From Ignavibacteria bacterium (GTDB lineage Bacteria > Bacteroidota > Ignavibacteria > Ignavibacteriales > Melioribacteraceae): 64,000 bases of DNA. Below are positions 26,509-35,587 of this stretch, one piece after another. The position numbers were made by a program, and so were the translations under genes. The stretch is taken from the NCBI GenBank assembly GCA_012719345.1, contig JAAYAN010000200.1, positions 1 through 64,000 on the forward strand. The letters are read 5' to 3'. The notes under the pieces were generated by a model. That model was not told the DNA's origin and searched no databases. It saw nothing but the letters and a program-made list of their open reading frames with translations. Within the stretch, counting starts at the first letter, position 1. Every line of letters begins with the position of its first letter.

Positions 26509-26585
26509 ATTTTCTCCTGACATAGGGTTGTCACTTATGCCATTTAAGTTTTGAATGTAACTTATAACTTAAAAGGAGATTAAAA

Positions 26586-27368
26586 ATGTCGGGATCAATA
26601 ACAAAAAAAACTTCAACATTCGGCTGGGTAGAAATGGGAGCCGAAAATTTAGACAAAGCGAAACAATTTTACGAAACCGTTTTTGGATGGACAGGTACGA
26701 TTGCAAAAAGCAATTCACCAATGCCTTATGCGGTTATGAATAATAATAACGGAGTGACATCGGGTATTTATCAGCTTACTGAAGAAATGAAAATGAATAA
26801 AATTCCACCTCATTGGCTGGCTTATATTTATGTAAACAATGTGAATAATACTTTAGAATTAGCAGTAAAATCCGGCGGAAAAATTATACAGCCGGCTTTT
26901 GATGTTGATAGAGTTGGAAGAATGGCAGTAGTATCCGATCCTTCAGGTGCAGTACTTGCAATATGGGAAGCAGATGAAAAAGCTATGGAAATGGCTTCAG
27001 GTAAGTTTGCTCCCTGCTGGTATGAACTGGGTACAAGAGATATAAAAATATGCGAAAAATTTTATGCTGACGTATTTGGCTGGAATTCGCGGAAGGATAA
27101 TTCGATGGGAATGGAATATGTAATTTTCAGTGTAAACGAAACAATGATCGGCGGAATGTATCAGATACCGGAAGAGATGAAGGAATATCCTTCGAGCTGG
27201 TGCATTTATTTTGAAGTTAATGATTTTGAAAGAATATCTGGGCTTGCTGTTTCGAATGGCGCTAAAATTATAGGGCAGGTAATGGAATATGAAAAAATAG
27301 GAAAATTTGCATATTTACAGGATCCGCAGGGAGCAGTTTTTTCAATTATAAAATCAGCCGAAATGTAA
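26586..27368 (+). CDS. Two-domain VOC (glyoxalase-fold) protein
   Basis: 260 residues formed by two related halves (about 10-125 and 138-258), each a vicinal-oxygen-chelate domain. The repeats are FGWVEMGAENLDKAKQFYET and CWYELGTRDIKICEKFYADV, each followed by VFGW and ending in SDPSGAVLAIWE and QDPQGAVFSII. Relatives in actinomycetes include hydroxylase-like and resistance proteins, but most are uncharacterised. A strong AAGGAG site precedes the ATG. Substrate unknown. Confidence 0.85.
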   Translation: MSGSITKKTSTFGWVEMGAENLDKAKQFYETVFGWTGTIAKSNSPMPYAVMNNNNGVTSGIYQLTEEMKMNKIPPHWLAYIYVNNVNNTLELAVKSGGKIIQPAFDVDRVGRMAVVSDPSGAVLAIWEADEKAMEMASGKFAPCWYELGTRDIKICEKFYADVFGWNSRKDNSMGMEYVIFSVNETMIGGMYQIPEEMKEYPSSWCIYFEVNDFERISGLAVSNGAKIIGQVMEYEKIGKFAYLQDPQGAVFSIIKSAEM

Positions 27369-27380
27369 GAAAAGATAATT

Positions 27381-27406
27381 ACTCCCGAAAATAGTTTTTC
27401 GGGAGT
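27381..27406. terminator. Hairpin between convergent VOC and nrfA genes
   Basis: ACTCCCGAAAA (27381-27391) pairs with TTTTCGGGAGT (27396-27406), an eleven-base perfect stem between convergent genes. There is no long T run on either side, so the terminator role is likely but not certain. Confidence 0.6.
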
Positions 27407-27425
27407 ATAATCTCAATCGGAATTT

Positions 27426-28925
27426 TTAATACTGTTTTAATGAACCTTGTCTTTTTTTTGCAGCTTTGTCCCATTCAATAACTGTAGTTTTAAGTAAATC
27501 GTTCTTATCGTCAATAAGCGTTTTCATATCCAAGCCTACAAAATTTTGAGCTTTTTCTTTTGTTGAGATATCAGGCAATTCAATTGGATATTGTTTTCCG
27601 CGTTTAAGTAAAATTACAGCAATTTCGCGTCTTGCCTGTTCGGATTTTTGAATTGAAGTTCCGATAACGCGCATTGCCTCGGTAGGCGAGTGAAAGCCTA
27701 ACCCGTTTGCTGCTGCAACCCAATCCCAGCGCCACTGTGCATGCCTTATAAGCTGAAGCACAGATTTCATTTCAGTTTCGGAAGCGCCGGCCTCCCAAGC
27801 TGCTTTTGCTTCTATATGAGCGGCTGCCAATGCTTTTTCTGCTAAATGCCTTAATTGTTCAAGCCTGTCCTGCCTTTCATATACATCCTGAACAAGTCTT
27901 TCGGTTTTTTCTCGGTGGCAGACCATGCAGGAATTTTCAACGTTATTCAAAGGACTTTTAATGTGGTGATCTGTAAATTTTACTCCTCCTTCGCTTTTAT
28001 ACGGCATATGGCAATCGGAACAGGAAACGCCTCTTTGAGCGTGAACCCCAGTCATATAAAGCTCATAGTCGGGGTGCTGTCCTTTAAGCATAGGAGTTTT
28101 GCTTAATGCATGTGTCCAGTCCGAAAATTCTATTTCATCATAGTATTGTTCCATTTCATCAGCTGAAAAACCTTTATCCCAAGGGAATACCAGATAATTT
28201 GATTCTTTCTTAAAATAGTATTCAACATGACATTGCGCGCATACCAACGACCTCATTTCCTGATGAGTAACATCTTTAATTTTTTTGCCCCTCCGTTCAA
28301 GTGCTTCTATAAGAGCTGGACGTGTAATATGAAGATTCATTGTTTTATTATCGTGGCAATCGCCGCAACCGATGGGATTAACAATTTCGGCTCCTTTATC
28401 AATCCATTTTCCTTTATAAAACTCGGTTGCTCCTATCTTTTTCATCATACGGGGAACATCGGGACTTTTACATGTCCAACAAGTTGAAGTTAGCGGACTT
28501 TCTTTTACTCCGCCGGTACGCAATGTATTTCTAATATCTTTTACAGCATACGCATGTCCGCGTCCTTGTTTGTAATCTTTCGAAAATGAATATCCTGCCC
28601 AAAGAATTACAAGTTCAGGAATTCTTTCTAGATAATCAATTTCTTTGGATCCGCCATGTTTGCTTGCGAAATTTGTATCTAAAGTCTGCATGTAAGTTTC
28701 GTACTGACGAGGAAAGTTTTCACCCCATACTTCATTTCTTGCTTCGTCTTCGGCGATGGGTTTAACCATTTGCATTGTTAAAACAGCTTCTGCCCGTCTT
28801 TCAATAATTGATGAAGCGAACAATGCAATTACGAAAACTATAATTACAGTTACAAAAAATAATATCCATCCTAAAAAGGGTTTATTTTTGATTTTTTCTT
28901 GTAACGACATTTTATCCACCTTCAA
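27426..28925 (-). CDS. nrfA: Ammonia-forming cytochrome c nitrite reductase
   Basis: Reduces nitrite to ammonium with six electrons in the periplasm. 499 residues. An N-terminal hydrophobic export helix (about 19-41) is followed by five haem sites: the catalytic CWTCK, then CGDCH, CAQCH, CSDCH and CMVCH. The CxxCK site identifies NrfA rather than hydroxylamine oxidoreductase relatives. The C-terminal long helices (LRHLAEKALAAAHIEAKAAW, QWRWDWVAAANGLGFHSPTE) are typical of the dimer interface. It follows nrfH by 12 bases. Its maturation needs a cytochrome c assembly system, for which ccmF at 58 kb is a candidate. Confidence 0.97.
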   Translation of the reverse strand: MKVDKMSLQEKIKNKPFLGWILFFVTVIIVFVIALFASSIIERRAEAVLTMQMVKPIAEDEARNEVWGENFPRQYETYMQTLDTNFASKHGGSKEIDYLERIPELVILWAGYSFSKDYKQGRGHAYAVKDIRNTLRTGGVKESPLTSTCWTCKSPDVPRMMKKIGATEFYKGKWIDKGAEIVNPIGCGDCHDNKTMNLHITRPALIEALERRGKKIKDVTHQEMRSLVCAQCHVEYYFKKESNYLVFPWDKGFSADEMEQYYDEIEFSDWTHALSKTPMLKGQHPDYELYMTGVHAQRGVSCSDCHMPYKSEGGVKFTDHHIKSPLNNVENSCMVCHREKTERLVQDVYERQDRLEQLRHLAEKALAAAHIEAKAAWEAGASETEMKSVLQLIRHAQWRWDWVAAANGLGFHSPTEAMRVIGTSIQKSEQARREIAVILLKRGKQYPIELPDISTKEKAQNFVGLDMKTLIDDKNDLLKTTVIEWDKAAKKRQGSLKQY

Positions 28926-28937
28926 TTTAATTGAAAA

Positions 28938-29537
28938 TCATTTATCTGTTATTTTTTTTATCCAATCGGGAGTGGGGCTTTTAAGAAGTGGAATGCGCGC
29001 AAACGGAGTTGAACTTAAACTGTGAACTTTTCCGTGCGGGGTTTCTTTATGGCAATCCCAGCATTTTCTTCCGTCTTCTACAATGCTTTTATTATTAATT
29101 GCCCGCAAGGCAATCGGGTGTATCTGGTCTTGATGACATCTTATGCAATTCTGTTGAACAGCTTCTTTACCGGCATCTTTTATTACAATAACCTGGGGTT
29201 CCAAGCGGAATGTAAACATATAAGAATGCCTTAATCCGTCAGTTGCTTTAAACATATATTTGTTTATAATATTATCCTGAGGAACATGGCAGTCGTTACA
29301 AATGGCAATCCTTCCGTGGCTGCCCCGCTGCCATGTGGCAAACTCCGGCGACATAACATGGCAATTTACGCAGGTTTCAGGGTTGTCCGATAAATAGGAA
29401 ATTGCATTTGAAGCATAGAAAATATGAAGCAGCATTCCGGAGGCAATTCCAAGAATAATTATTACAGGTAGTCTCCAGTTAACAGGAGGTATAAAAAAAA
29501 TTATTATCTTTCTAATAATATTATTTTTCATAAACAT
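28938..29537 (-). CDS. nrfH: Cytochrome c nitrite reductase small subunit (quinol oxidase partner)
   Basis: A NapC/NirT-family membrane tetrahaem cytochrome that takes electrons from menaquinol and passes them to NrfA. 199 residues. One N-terminal helix (about 19-37) is followed by four CxxCH sites: CVNCH, CNDCH, CIRCH and CWDCH. It carries the EFATWQRGSHGRIAICNDCH pattern of the family. Two Met codons two apart are possible starts (29537 or 29531). The start overlaps the end of a truncated ferredoxin-like frame (stop at 29521-29523), which suggests former translational coupling. Confidence 0.96.
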   Translation of the reverse strand: MFMKNNIIRKIIIFFIPPVNWRLPVIIILGIASGMLLHIFYASNAISYLSDNPETCVNCHVMSPEFATWQRGSHGRIAICNDCHVPQDNIINKYMFKATDGLRHSYMFTFRLEPQVIVIKDAGKEAVQQNCIRCHQDQIHPIALRAINNKSIVEDGRKCWDCHKETPHGKVHSLSSTPFARIPLLKSPTPDWIKKITDK

Positions 29538-29814
29538 TCTCGCTGTTATAGGTTTCGTTTAATTCTTTAATTCCGGTTGTGCTTGTTGGATGACCGTAAT
29601 ATTCAATATTTTCAAATAGTTCAAGATATTCTTCTTCAGTAATTATATTCTGCCAGTTGCCAGAAAAATATCCTGCTGCAAGTATTGCGAAAAATAGTAT
29701 TAATATTACAAAAAAAACAGTTTTTTTCGGAATTGTTTTTCTGAGAAAAAAAGATTTTACTTCAAGGGTATCTTTTACGGGACAAACATAACCACAATTG
29801 AGATTGCTTTTAAA
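29521..29814 (-). pseudogene. Truncated ferredoxin-like membrane protein upstream of nrfH
   Basis: A 97-codon open frame with no usable start codon runs into nrfH with a short overlap. It begins NCGYVCPVKDTLEV, which looks like the second half of a [4Fe-4S] motif. A Lys/Arg-rich junction, one hydrophobic helix (KTVFFVILILFFAILAAGYF) and a polar tail (WQNIITEEEYLELFENIEYY) follow. An in-frame stop (29815-29817) lies just before. The simplest reading is that the front part of an iron-sulphur membrane protein was deleted, leaving its C-terminal end in the nrf operon. Alternatively it uses a non-standard start or the assembly has an error. Confidence 0.6.
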
Positions 29815-30020
29815 TTAAACCGGAAAAACAGTTTTAATTTATCAACTTATATTGAACAAAAAGAATAAAAGCCTTACATTATTAAAAAGGAAAATCTGAA
29901 TAGAGACAAAAAAGCTTTGAGTTATAAATAGATAATGATAAATACAGTGGCTTCGTTATGAGTATTTCGAAATGTCCCAAAGAGTTTTTAAGATTATTGA
30001 CGGAAAAGTGAGAGAATAAA

Positions 30021-30764
30021 ATGAGCAGAATGGAAAATTTTTATAATCTGGCAGCAGGTTTTTATGATGAGATGATAAACTTTGCTGATCTTGCAGGGAA
30101 ACGAAGCTTGCAGCTAAAAAAGATAATAAACTCTGGTGTAAAAACAGCATTTGATATCGGCTGCGGAACTGGTGTTGACTCTATTGCTCTGGCAAAACTC
30201 GGTCTTGAAGTATCTGCTTTTGATCCATCGGAAGAGATGATAAAGAAGGCAAAAATTAATGCTGAAAAACATTCTTTAAAAATATCATTTTATAATGAAG
30301 GAATTAATGGGATTGCAAAACATCAATATAAGAAAGCCGATCTGATTATTTCCTTGGGAAATACATTTGCCAATATTGAACCCGGCGAACTGGATTGCGG
30401 AATCCGTAATATGTTTGAACATCTTAATGAAAATGGGATGGCAGTAATCCAAATGCTCAATTACGAAAATCCGGAATATGAAGGCTCATCTATTATTAAT
30501 ATTAATGAAACATCAGGAGAACTGACAGTAAGAATAAACACGAAAGATAATTCAAATCTTAGTTTTCACATTATAAGAATAAATAAATCCAATAAATCTG
30601 AAAGCACCATAATTTCCAATAAAATGTATCCGCATAAATCCGCTTGGCTTACAGAAGAATTTAAAACTGCTGGATTCAAAAAAATCAATTTATTTGGCGA
30701 TCTGGATAAAAATGAATTTTTACAATCAAGTTCAAAAAATCTTGTTCTCATAGCAGAAAAATAA
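30021..30764 (+). CDS. Class I SAM-dependent methyltransferase
   Basis: 247 residues with a complete class I core. FYDEM is near the N terminus, motif I is AFDIGCGTGVDSIALA, the acidic post-strand-2 residue is in SAFDPSEEMI, and motif IV is KADLIISLGNTFANI. The beta-rich C-terminal half resembles glycine/sarcosine-N-methyltransferase-like or small-molecule methyltransferases, but the substrate is unknown. It converges with the damaged Rrf2 gene. No operon partner. Confidence 0.8.
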   Translation: MSRMENFYNLAAGFYDEMINFADLAGKRSLQLKKIINSGVKTAFDIGCGTGVDSIALAKLGLEVSAFDPSEEMIKKAKINAEKHSLKISFYNEGINGIAKHQYKKADLIISLGNTFANIEPGELDCGIRNMFEHLNENGMAVIQMLNYENPEYEGSSIININETSGELTVRINTKDNSNLSFHIIRINKSNKSESTIISNKMYPHKSAWLTEEFKTAGFKKINLFGDLDKNEFLQSSSKNLVLIAEK

Positions 30765-31196
30765 TCACAGACTTTTAATTTTTCGCAGTGAATCGTTTTT
30801 TAAATCTTCTAAAGTTTCGCTGCTCAGCATTTTAATTGCCTGATCGCGCAAGATTCCCCATCTTTCGTGAACCGGGCAGGGATTTGTTGAAGAACAGCCT
30901 GGAAAGCCCAAAACGCATTTGAAAAAAACTTCAAGTCCGTCTATCGCTTCAACAATATCGATCAGTCTTATATTTTTTGGTTCCTTTAAAAGTTAAAACC
31001 CTCCGGTTTTCCCTTTTTTTGATCCGACAATGCCTTTGCCGGTTAAAGTTTGCAAAACCTTAGATAGAAATTCTTTCGGTACTTTTAATTCCGACGAAAT
31101 ATCGCCTGAGCTGAACGGACTTCCGGCAGGCTGCGTTGAAAGAAATAAAACAGCCTGCAAATCAAGCTCGCAAGCTTTAGAGAATATGACAATCAT
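30765..31196 (-). pseudogene. Rrf2-family regulator interrupted by an in-frame TAA
   Basis: The minus strand encodes a full-length Rrf2-type protein of about 142 residues, broken by a single TAA (30993-30995) after GKTGGF. Translation before the stop gives the winged helix (ELDLQAVLFLSTQ, GDISSELKVPKEFLSKVLQT, GIVGSKKGKTGGF). In the same frame after the stop comes KEPKNIRLIDIVEAIDGLE, then a cysteine cluster CVLGFPGCSSTNPC (C-x6-C-x5-C) of the kind that holds an Fe-S cluster in IscR/NsrR-type regulators. Frame and spacing are otherwise intact, so the stop replaces a single residue (Lys to stop would be one base change). Either a recent nonsense mutation or a sequence error. Its proximity to nrfHA suggests an NsrR-like role, which is inference. 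Confidence 0.85.
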
Positions 31197-31283
31197 ATTA
31201 TTCTTTAATCAATAATTGAATTATAAAACAAAACTTTATTTAAAATTAATATCAAAAATTATTAAATTTCCACTGTTAAAAAA

Positions 31284-31979
31284 ATGGAAATAAGTTTGCA
31301 GAGTAAAAAGAATTATAAACATCTCGATACAATTACAGCTTTATTTGTTGCTGTTTTACTCATATCCAATATAGCCTCTTCCAAAATTATGGATTTAGGC
31401 ATTATGTCAATTGACGGCGGAGTAATAATTTTCCCGTTAAGTTATATCTTTGGAGATATTCTTACTGAAGTTTATGGATACAAAAGATCTCGCAAAGTAA
31501 TTTGGCTTGGATTTACAAGTGCTTTAATAATGTCTGTATCTTTAATAATAGTCGGTGCGCTTCCGCCGGATGCTCAATGGGGCTTGCAAGATGCTTACAA
31601 TTCTATATTGGGTTTAACTCCAAGAATTGTTGCTGCAAGTTTGCTAGCTTTTTTTGCCGGTGAATTCAGCAACTCTTTTATTCTTGCAAAAATGAAAATT
31701 TTAACAAAAGGCAAAATGTTGTGGACAAGAACAATCGGGTCAACATTAATAGGAGAGTTAATAGATACGGTTGTTTTTATTTTAATAGCTTTCTACGGAA
31801 TATTTCCGGATTCGCTGATTATTGAACTGATTATAGCAAACTACATTATTAAAACATCGGTTGAAATACTTTTAACCCCTGTTACATATAAAATAGTAAG
31901 ATGGTTAAAAACTCAGGAAGAAGAAGATTACTATGATACGGATACAAATTTTAGCCCTTTCAAATTTTCTTCGGAATAG
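31284..31979 (+). CDS. yhhQ: Queuosine precursor transporter
   Basis: 231 residues, about six membrane helices, of the YhhQ/QPTR (DUF165) family that imports 7-cyano- or 7-aminomethyl-7-deazaguanine for tRNA queuosine. Typical features are NIASSKIMDL near the start, GGVIIFPLSYIFGDILTEVY and GYKRSRKVIWLGF. LWTRTIGSTLIGELIDTVVF follows in the second half. Single gene. Confidence 0.92.
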   Translation: MEISLQSKKNYKHLDTITALFVAVLLISNIASSKIMDLGIMSIDGGVIIFPLSYIFGDILTEVYGYKRSRKVIWLGFTSALIMSVSLIIVGALPPDAQWGLQDAYNSILGLTPRIVAASLLAFFAGEFSNSFILAKMKILTKGKMLWTRTIGSTLIGELIDTVVFILIAFYGIFPDSLIIELIIANYIIKTSVEILLTPVTYKIVRWLKTQEEEDYYDTDTNFSPFKFSSE

Positions 31980-32451
31980 TGATATTAACTTTAAGGAAAA
32001 ACAATAAAAATTTTTATGAGTAATTGCAGAAATTGTAATAATGAAAAGGTCAGAAAAAAAAATACTATTAAAAAATTATTAATTTTTCTTGCCTAATTGA
32101 AAGGATTATGCATATATTAAACCGTCTCAAAATTTTAATTACTGATTAAACAGCATTTGTTTAATAGTAATGTTATTAAATAATGTTTATTTTTGAAAAC
32201 CTGAGTTTTACAAGTAGAAATAGTTTCTTTATTTGTTTTTAGATAGAGGTAACGTTGAGTAAAAAAATGATGTCAGGTCAAGTCACTTCTCAGTCAAGAG
32301 ATATGATTATTCACTTTGAGTGTTCAAGTGAGATAAATAGAATGTTGTATTTCTTCCCATTTATTTACAAATCCCAATTGAAAATGCATAGTATTAATAT
32401 AGTAAACAATTTGTTTTATATTTTTTCATCTAACAAACCGAGGTAACAAAT
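31980..32451. other. AT-rich intergenic stretch before the TonB receptor gene
   Basis: No gene I can support. A 63-codon frame with a TTG start at 32255, behind a GAGGTAAC ribosome-site-like sequence, runs to 32446 but has no recognisable features. The same GAGGTAAC sequence recurs directly before the TonB receptor ATG. The stretch probably holds the promoter and leader of the 32.4 kb locus, but no clear promoter was identified. Confidence 0.4.
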
Positions 32452-35400
32452 ATGAAAAAAGCTACACCAGTTTTATTATTTTTACTTCTGTTGTCTTTCG
32501 GGACTTTATTTGCGCAAGGCAGCGGAAGGATTACAGGAACTGTAACAGATGTTACAACAGGGACACCGTTATTTGGTGCCAACGTATTTTTAAAGGGAGT
32601 GAGTATAGGTGCTGCAACAGACCTTGATGGTAAATATACCATTACACAAATTCCTGCGGGCGATTATTTAATGGCTATCCGTTATATCGGATATCAGGAA
32701 AAAGAATTGGAAGTTACTGTCCAGGCCAACAAAACTATAGTAATAGACATAGAAATAGAAGCTGAAGTTATTGAAGGACAAGTAGTTGAAGTTACTGCTC
32801 AGGCTTTAGGACAGAAACAGGCTATAAACCAGCAGCTGGCAGCAAACACAATTAAAAATATTGTGTCTTCTGAAAAAATACAAAGATTACCTGACGAAAA
32901 TGCTGCAGCAGCACTTAGCCGTTTGCCTGGTGTTTCACTTATGAATGGAGATCAGGTAGTAATCAGAGGTATTGAAGCTAAATTAAACCAGGTTTTAATT
33001 AACGGTGTAGCAATGCCTTCTACTAATATGAACGACCGTTCAACCGGTTTAGGTTTTGTGTCTTCAAATATGCTTTCGGGAGTGGAAGTAATTAAAGCTA
33101 TTACGCCTGATATGGATGCTAATACTATAGGCGGTGTTGTAAACTTAAGACTTAAAGATGCTGATCCGGGTTTACATGTTGACGCTTTAGTTCAAGGAAA
33201 TTATAATGTTACAGATGCAAATACTAATAACTTTAAAGCATGGGTAAGTGTTAGCAATAGGTTTTTTGATGATAAACTTGGAGTATTTTTACAAGGGAAT
33301 ATTGAAAAAACTGATGGCGGGGATCAATTAGCAAGATTGAATACTTACAGAGGTGACAATTTACCATACGGTGAAGCGTGGTATGGTGTAAATGGTGCTT
33401 CATTACAGTATGGTAGAAGTATTGTTAAGAATAGCGGATTTAGTTTAATATTAGATTATAAACTGCCTAATGGAAAAATATTTTTCCAGAATACATATGC
33501 CTCTAATTTAACAGATAGAAGAGATGCCCAAGTAAATCTGAATTTTGCGGGAGTACAAGGAAATGCTGCTTATACAATGGATCGTGATAAATATGGTAAA
33601 GATATGTGGCTTAATTCGTTGCAATTTGATAATACTTTCGGGGATTTTAAAGTAGAAGGTGGATTAGCACATTCATTTACAAATCAATATACAAGAATTG
33701 CTTATCCAGCAGGAATGTATTGTGAGTTTCGGGATATTACGAGTGAACAAGCTCCGTTTGGTTATGACGAAAATGGTCTTGTAAAAGAATATAATACAGA
33801 CTATGATTTTCAGACCATGGATTTTCAAAAAGTATATAACATATTTGATAATTTAAATCCAACTTCTGTAACTAATGCTACTTATGAGAATCAGCCGCGT
33901 ACAACAAAAAATAAGTTTGATCAGCATCTTTATACTGCTTCTCTCGATTTAACGATGCCCGTAACTATTTCTAAAGATATAACTTCCATTTTCAAAGCTG
34001 GAGGTAAATTTGTCAGAACAACTCGTGATAATGATTTCAATACTTATTTTAATGCATCGAACGATCCTGATTTATATGACTCAGTATTGACTTATTTCCC
34101 AGATAGACCCCGTTCACATAACGAAGGTGAAAGATTAAGATTAACGGATGTGATGGGTAGTTATGAAAGAGGTAAGAATTTTTTAAGCGATGAATATGAT
34201 TTTAAGAATGGTTTCACAAATGTAATAAATACTGACATTTTTGACCCTTGGTTAATTCAATCATTTAAAGGTTGGGATCCTCTTGACCATGTAATGGAAA
34301 GTACAAGAAATGATTATTATGGTTCAGAATCCTACACTGCTGCTTATTTAATGGGTACTTTCAATATTTTATCGAAATTAACATTAATTGGCGGTGTTCG
34401 TTATGAACGCTTTAATATGAAATATCATGCTCAGTTTACTGTTACTACACATGAAGTATACGGAAATTCAACCAGTACAAGACTTGGTGATTACGCAGAT
34501 TTACCTTGGAAATATAATAATGTTGATAGGGTTGACGAAAATATTTTTCCAAACCTGCAAATCAGATATAAAGCAACTGATTGGCTTGATGTTAGAGCAG
34601 CGTATACAGAAGGTATTTCACGGCCAAATTATTTATCAATCGTACCCAAAATATGGTTATATCCTTCAGGTATAGGAAAATTAGAAGTTGGTAATCCAAA
34701 ATTACGTCCTACTACTGGTAGAAATTTAGACTTAATAGTATCAATCTTTAATAATGAAATTGGTCTTTTTACAGTCAATGGTTTTTATAAAGAACTAAAA
34801 GATGTTAGTTATGGAACGTCGATTTATTGGGGATTACGAAATGAATATAGCGAAAATGATGTATTTATTCCGGATTCTATGTTTATCATAGAACAAGCAA
34901 AAAACAATACCTGGAAATTAAAAGTTAACACTCCGGTTAATGTTGAATATAATAATCCATATATAGGGTATGTAAGAGGCGTTGAACTTGACTGGCAAAC
35001 AAATTTTTGGTATTTGCCTAGCCCATTAAATTCATTAGTTCTTGATATTAACTATACAAGAAGCTCGTCAAATATGCAGTACAAACAAAGAAGATTATTA
35101 AGCAAGATGGTTGATAGAAAACCGGTTTATTATATTGAAGATACTGTATTTGTTGGTAGATTAACACAGCAAGCAAAAGATGTAATAAATGTGGCTCTTG
35201 GTTTTGACTATAAGGGCTTTTCAAGCAGAATATCTTTCAATATGAGAGGAGATGTGTTAAATAATGTTGGATCCAGACCTGAAGAAACACGTTATACAGG
35301 AAATCTGTATAAGTGGGATTTAGCAATTAAACAAGAATTGCCAATTGATGGATTCAGTGTCTCACTTAACGGTGTTAATATTTTTCACAATGGTATAAAA

Positions 35401-35508
35401 ACATATGGAAAATTTAGACGTAGCCCAGATGCTCCAATAACTGAAAATCTTCTTAGTGTTAGATATTCACCTACAATATGGCAGTTAAGTTTAAGATATA
35501 ATTATTAA
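32452..35508 (+). CDS. TonB-dependent outer-membrane receptor
   Basis: 1018 residues. A signal peptide (1-21, ending LFAQ) is followed by a carboxypeptidase-regulatory-like beta domain (about 24-108, GRITGTVTDVTTGTPLFGAN ... YIGYQEKELEV). A plug domain follows (about 125-250, with LPDENAAAALSRLPGVSLMN and the TIGGVVNLRL end). A 22-strand-type barrel ends in an aromatic residue (WQLSLRYNY). It imports a ligand energised by TonB/ExbBD, none of which is in the window. No SusD-type lipoprotein follows. The next gene is a secreted T9SS protein with a related leader sequence, suggesting a functional pair. Substrate unknown. Confidence 0.93.
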   Translation: MKKATPVLLFLLLLSFGTLFAQGSGRITGTVTDVTTGTPLFGANVFLKGVSIGAATDLDGKYTITQIPAGDYLMAIRYIGYQEKELEVTVQANKTIVIDIEIEAEVIEGQVVEVTAQALGQKQAINQQLAANTIKNIVSSEKIQRLPDENAAAALSRLPGVSLMNGDQVVIRGIEAKLNQVLINGVAMPSTNMNDRSTGLGFVSSNMLSGVEVIKAITPDMDANTIGGVVNLRLKDADPGLHVDALVQGNYNVTDANTNNFKAWVSVSNRFFDDKLGVFLQGNIEKTDGGDQLARLNTYRGDNLPYGEAWYGVNGASLQYGRSIVKNSGFSLILDYKLPNGKIFFQNTYASNLTDRRDAQVNLNFAGVQGNAAYTMDRDKYGKDMWLNSLQFDNTFGDFKVEGGLAHSFTNQYTRIAYPAGMYCEFRDITSEQAPFGYDENGLVKEYNTDYDFQTMDFQKVYNIFDNLNPTSVTNATYENQPRTTKNKFDQHLYTASLDLTMPVTISKDITSIFKAGGKFVRTTRDNDFNTYFNASNDPDLYDSVLTYFPDRPRSHNEGERLRLTDVMGSYERGKNFLSDEYDFKNGFTNVINTDIFDPWLIQSFKGWDPLDHVMESTRNDYYGSESYTAAYLMGTFNILSKLTLIGGVRYERFNMKYHAQFTVTTHEVYGNSTSTRLGDYADLPWKYNNVDRVDENIFPNLQIRYKATDWLDVRAAYTEGISRPNYLSIVPKIWLYPSGIGKLEVGNPKLRPTTGRNLDLIVSIFNNEIGLFTVNGFYKELKDVSYGTSIYWGLRNEYSENDVFIPDSMFIIEQAKNNTWKLKVNTPVNVEYNNPYIGYVRGVELDWQTNFWYLPSPLNSLVLDINYTRSSSNMQYKQRRLLSKMVDRKPVYYIEDTVFVGRLTQQAKDVINVALGFDYKGFSSRISFNMRGDVLNNVGSRPEETRYTGNLYKWDLAIKQELPIDGFSVSLNGVNIFHNGIKTYGKFRRSPDAPITENLLSVRYSPTIWQLSLRYNY

Positions 35509-35587
35509 ACATATGAAGGAGGTTTATAGAAAAAATTGATTTTGCAACAATTAACTAACTATTATTATTATTATTTGGAGGTTTATA

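Noticed and set aside
26296-26534. Two minus-strand frames of 75 codons over the 3' end of aroB
   Set aside because: Shadows of the aroB coding sequence without independent support.
32255-32446. 63-codon frame with TTG start before the TonB receptor
   Set aside because: It has a ribosome-site-like sequence but no domain, signal or homology I recognise. Noted in the intergenic entry instead.
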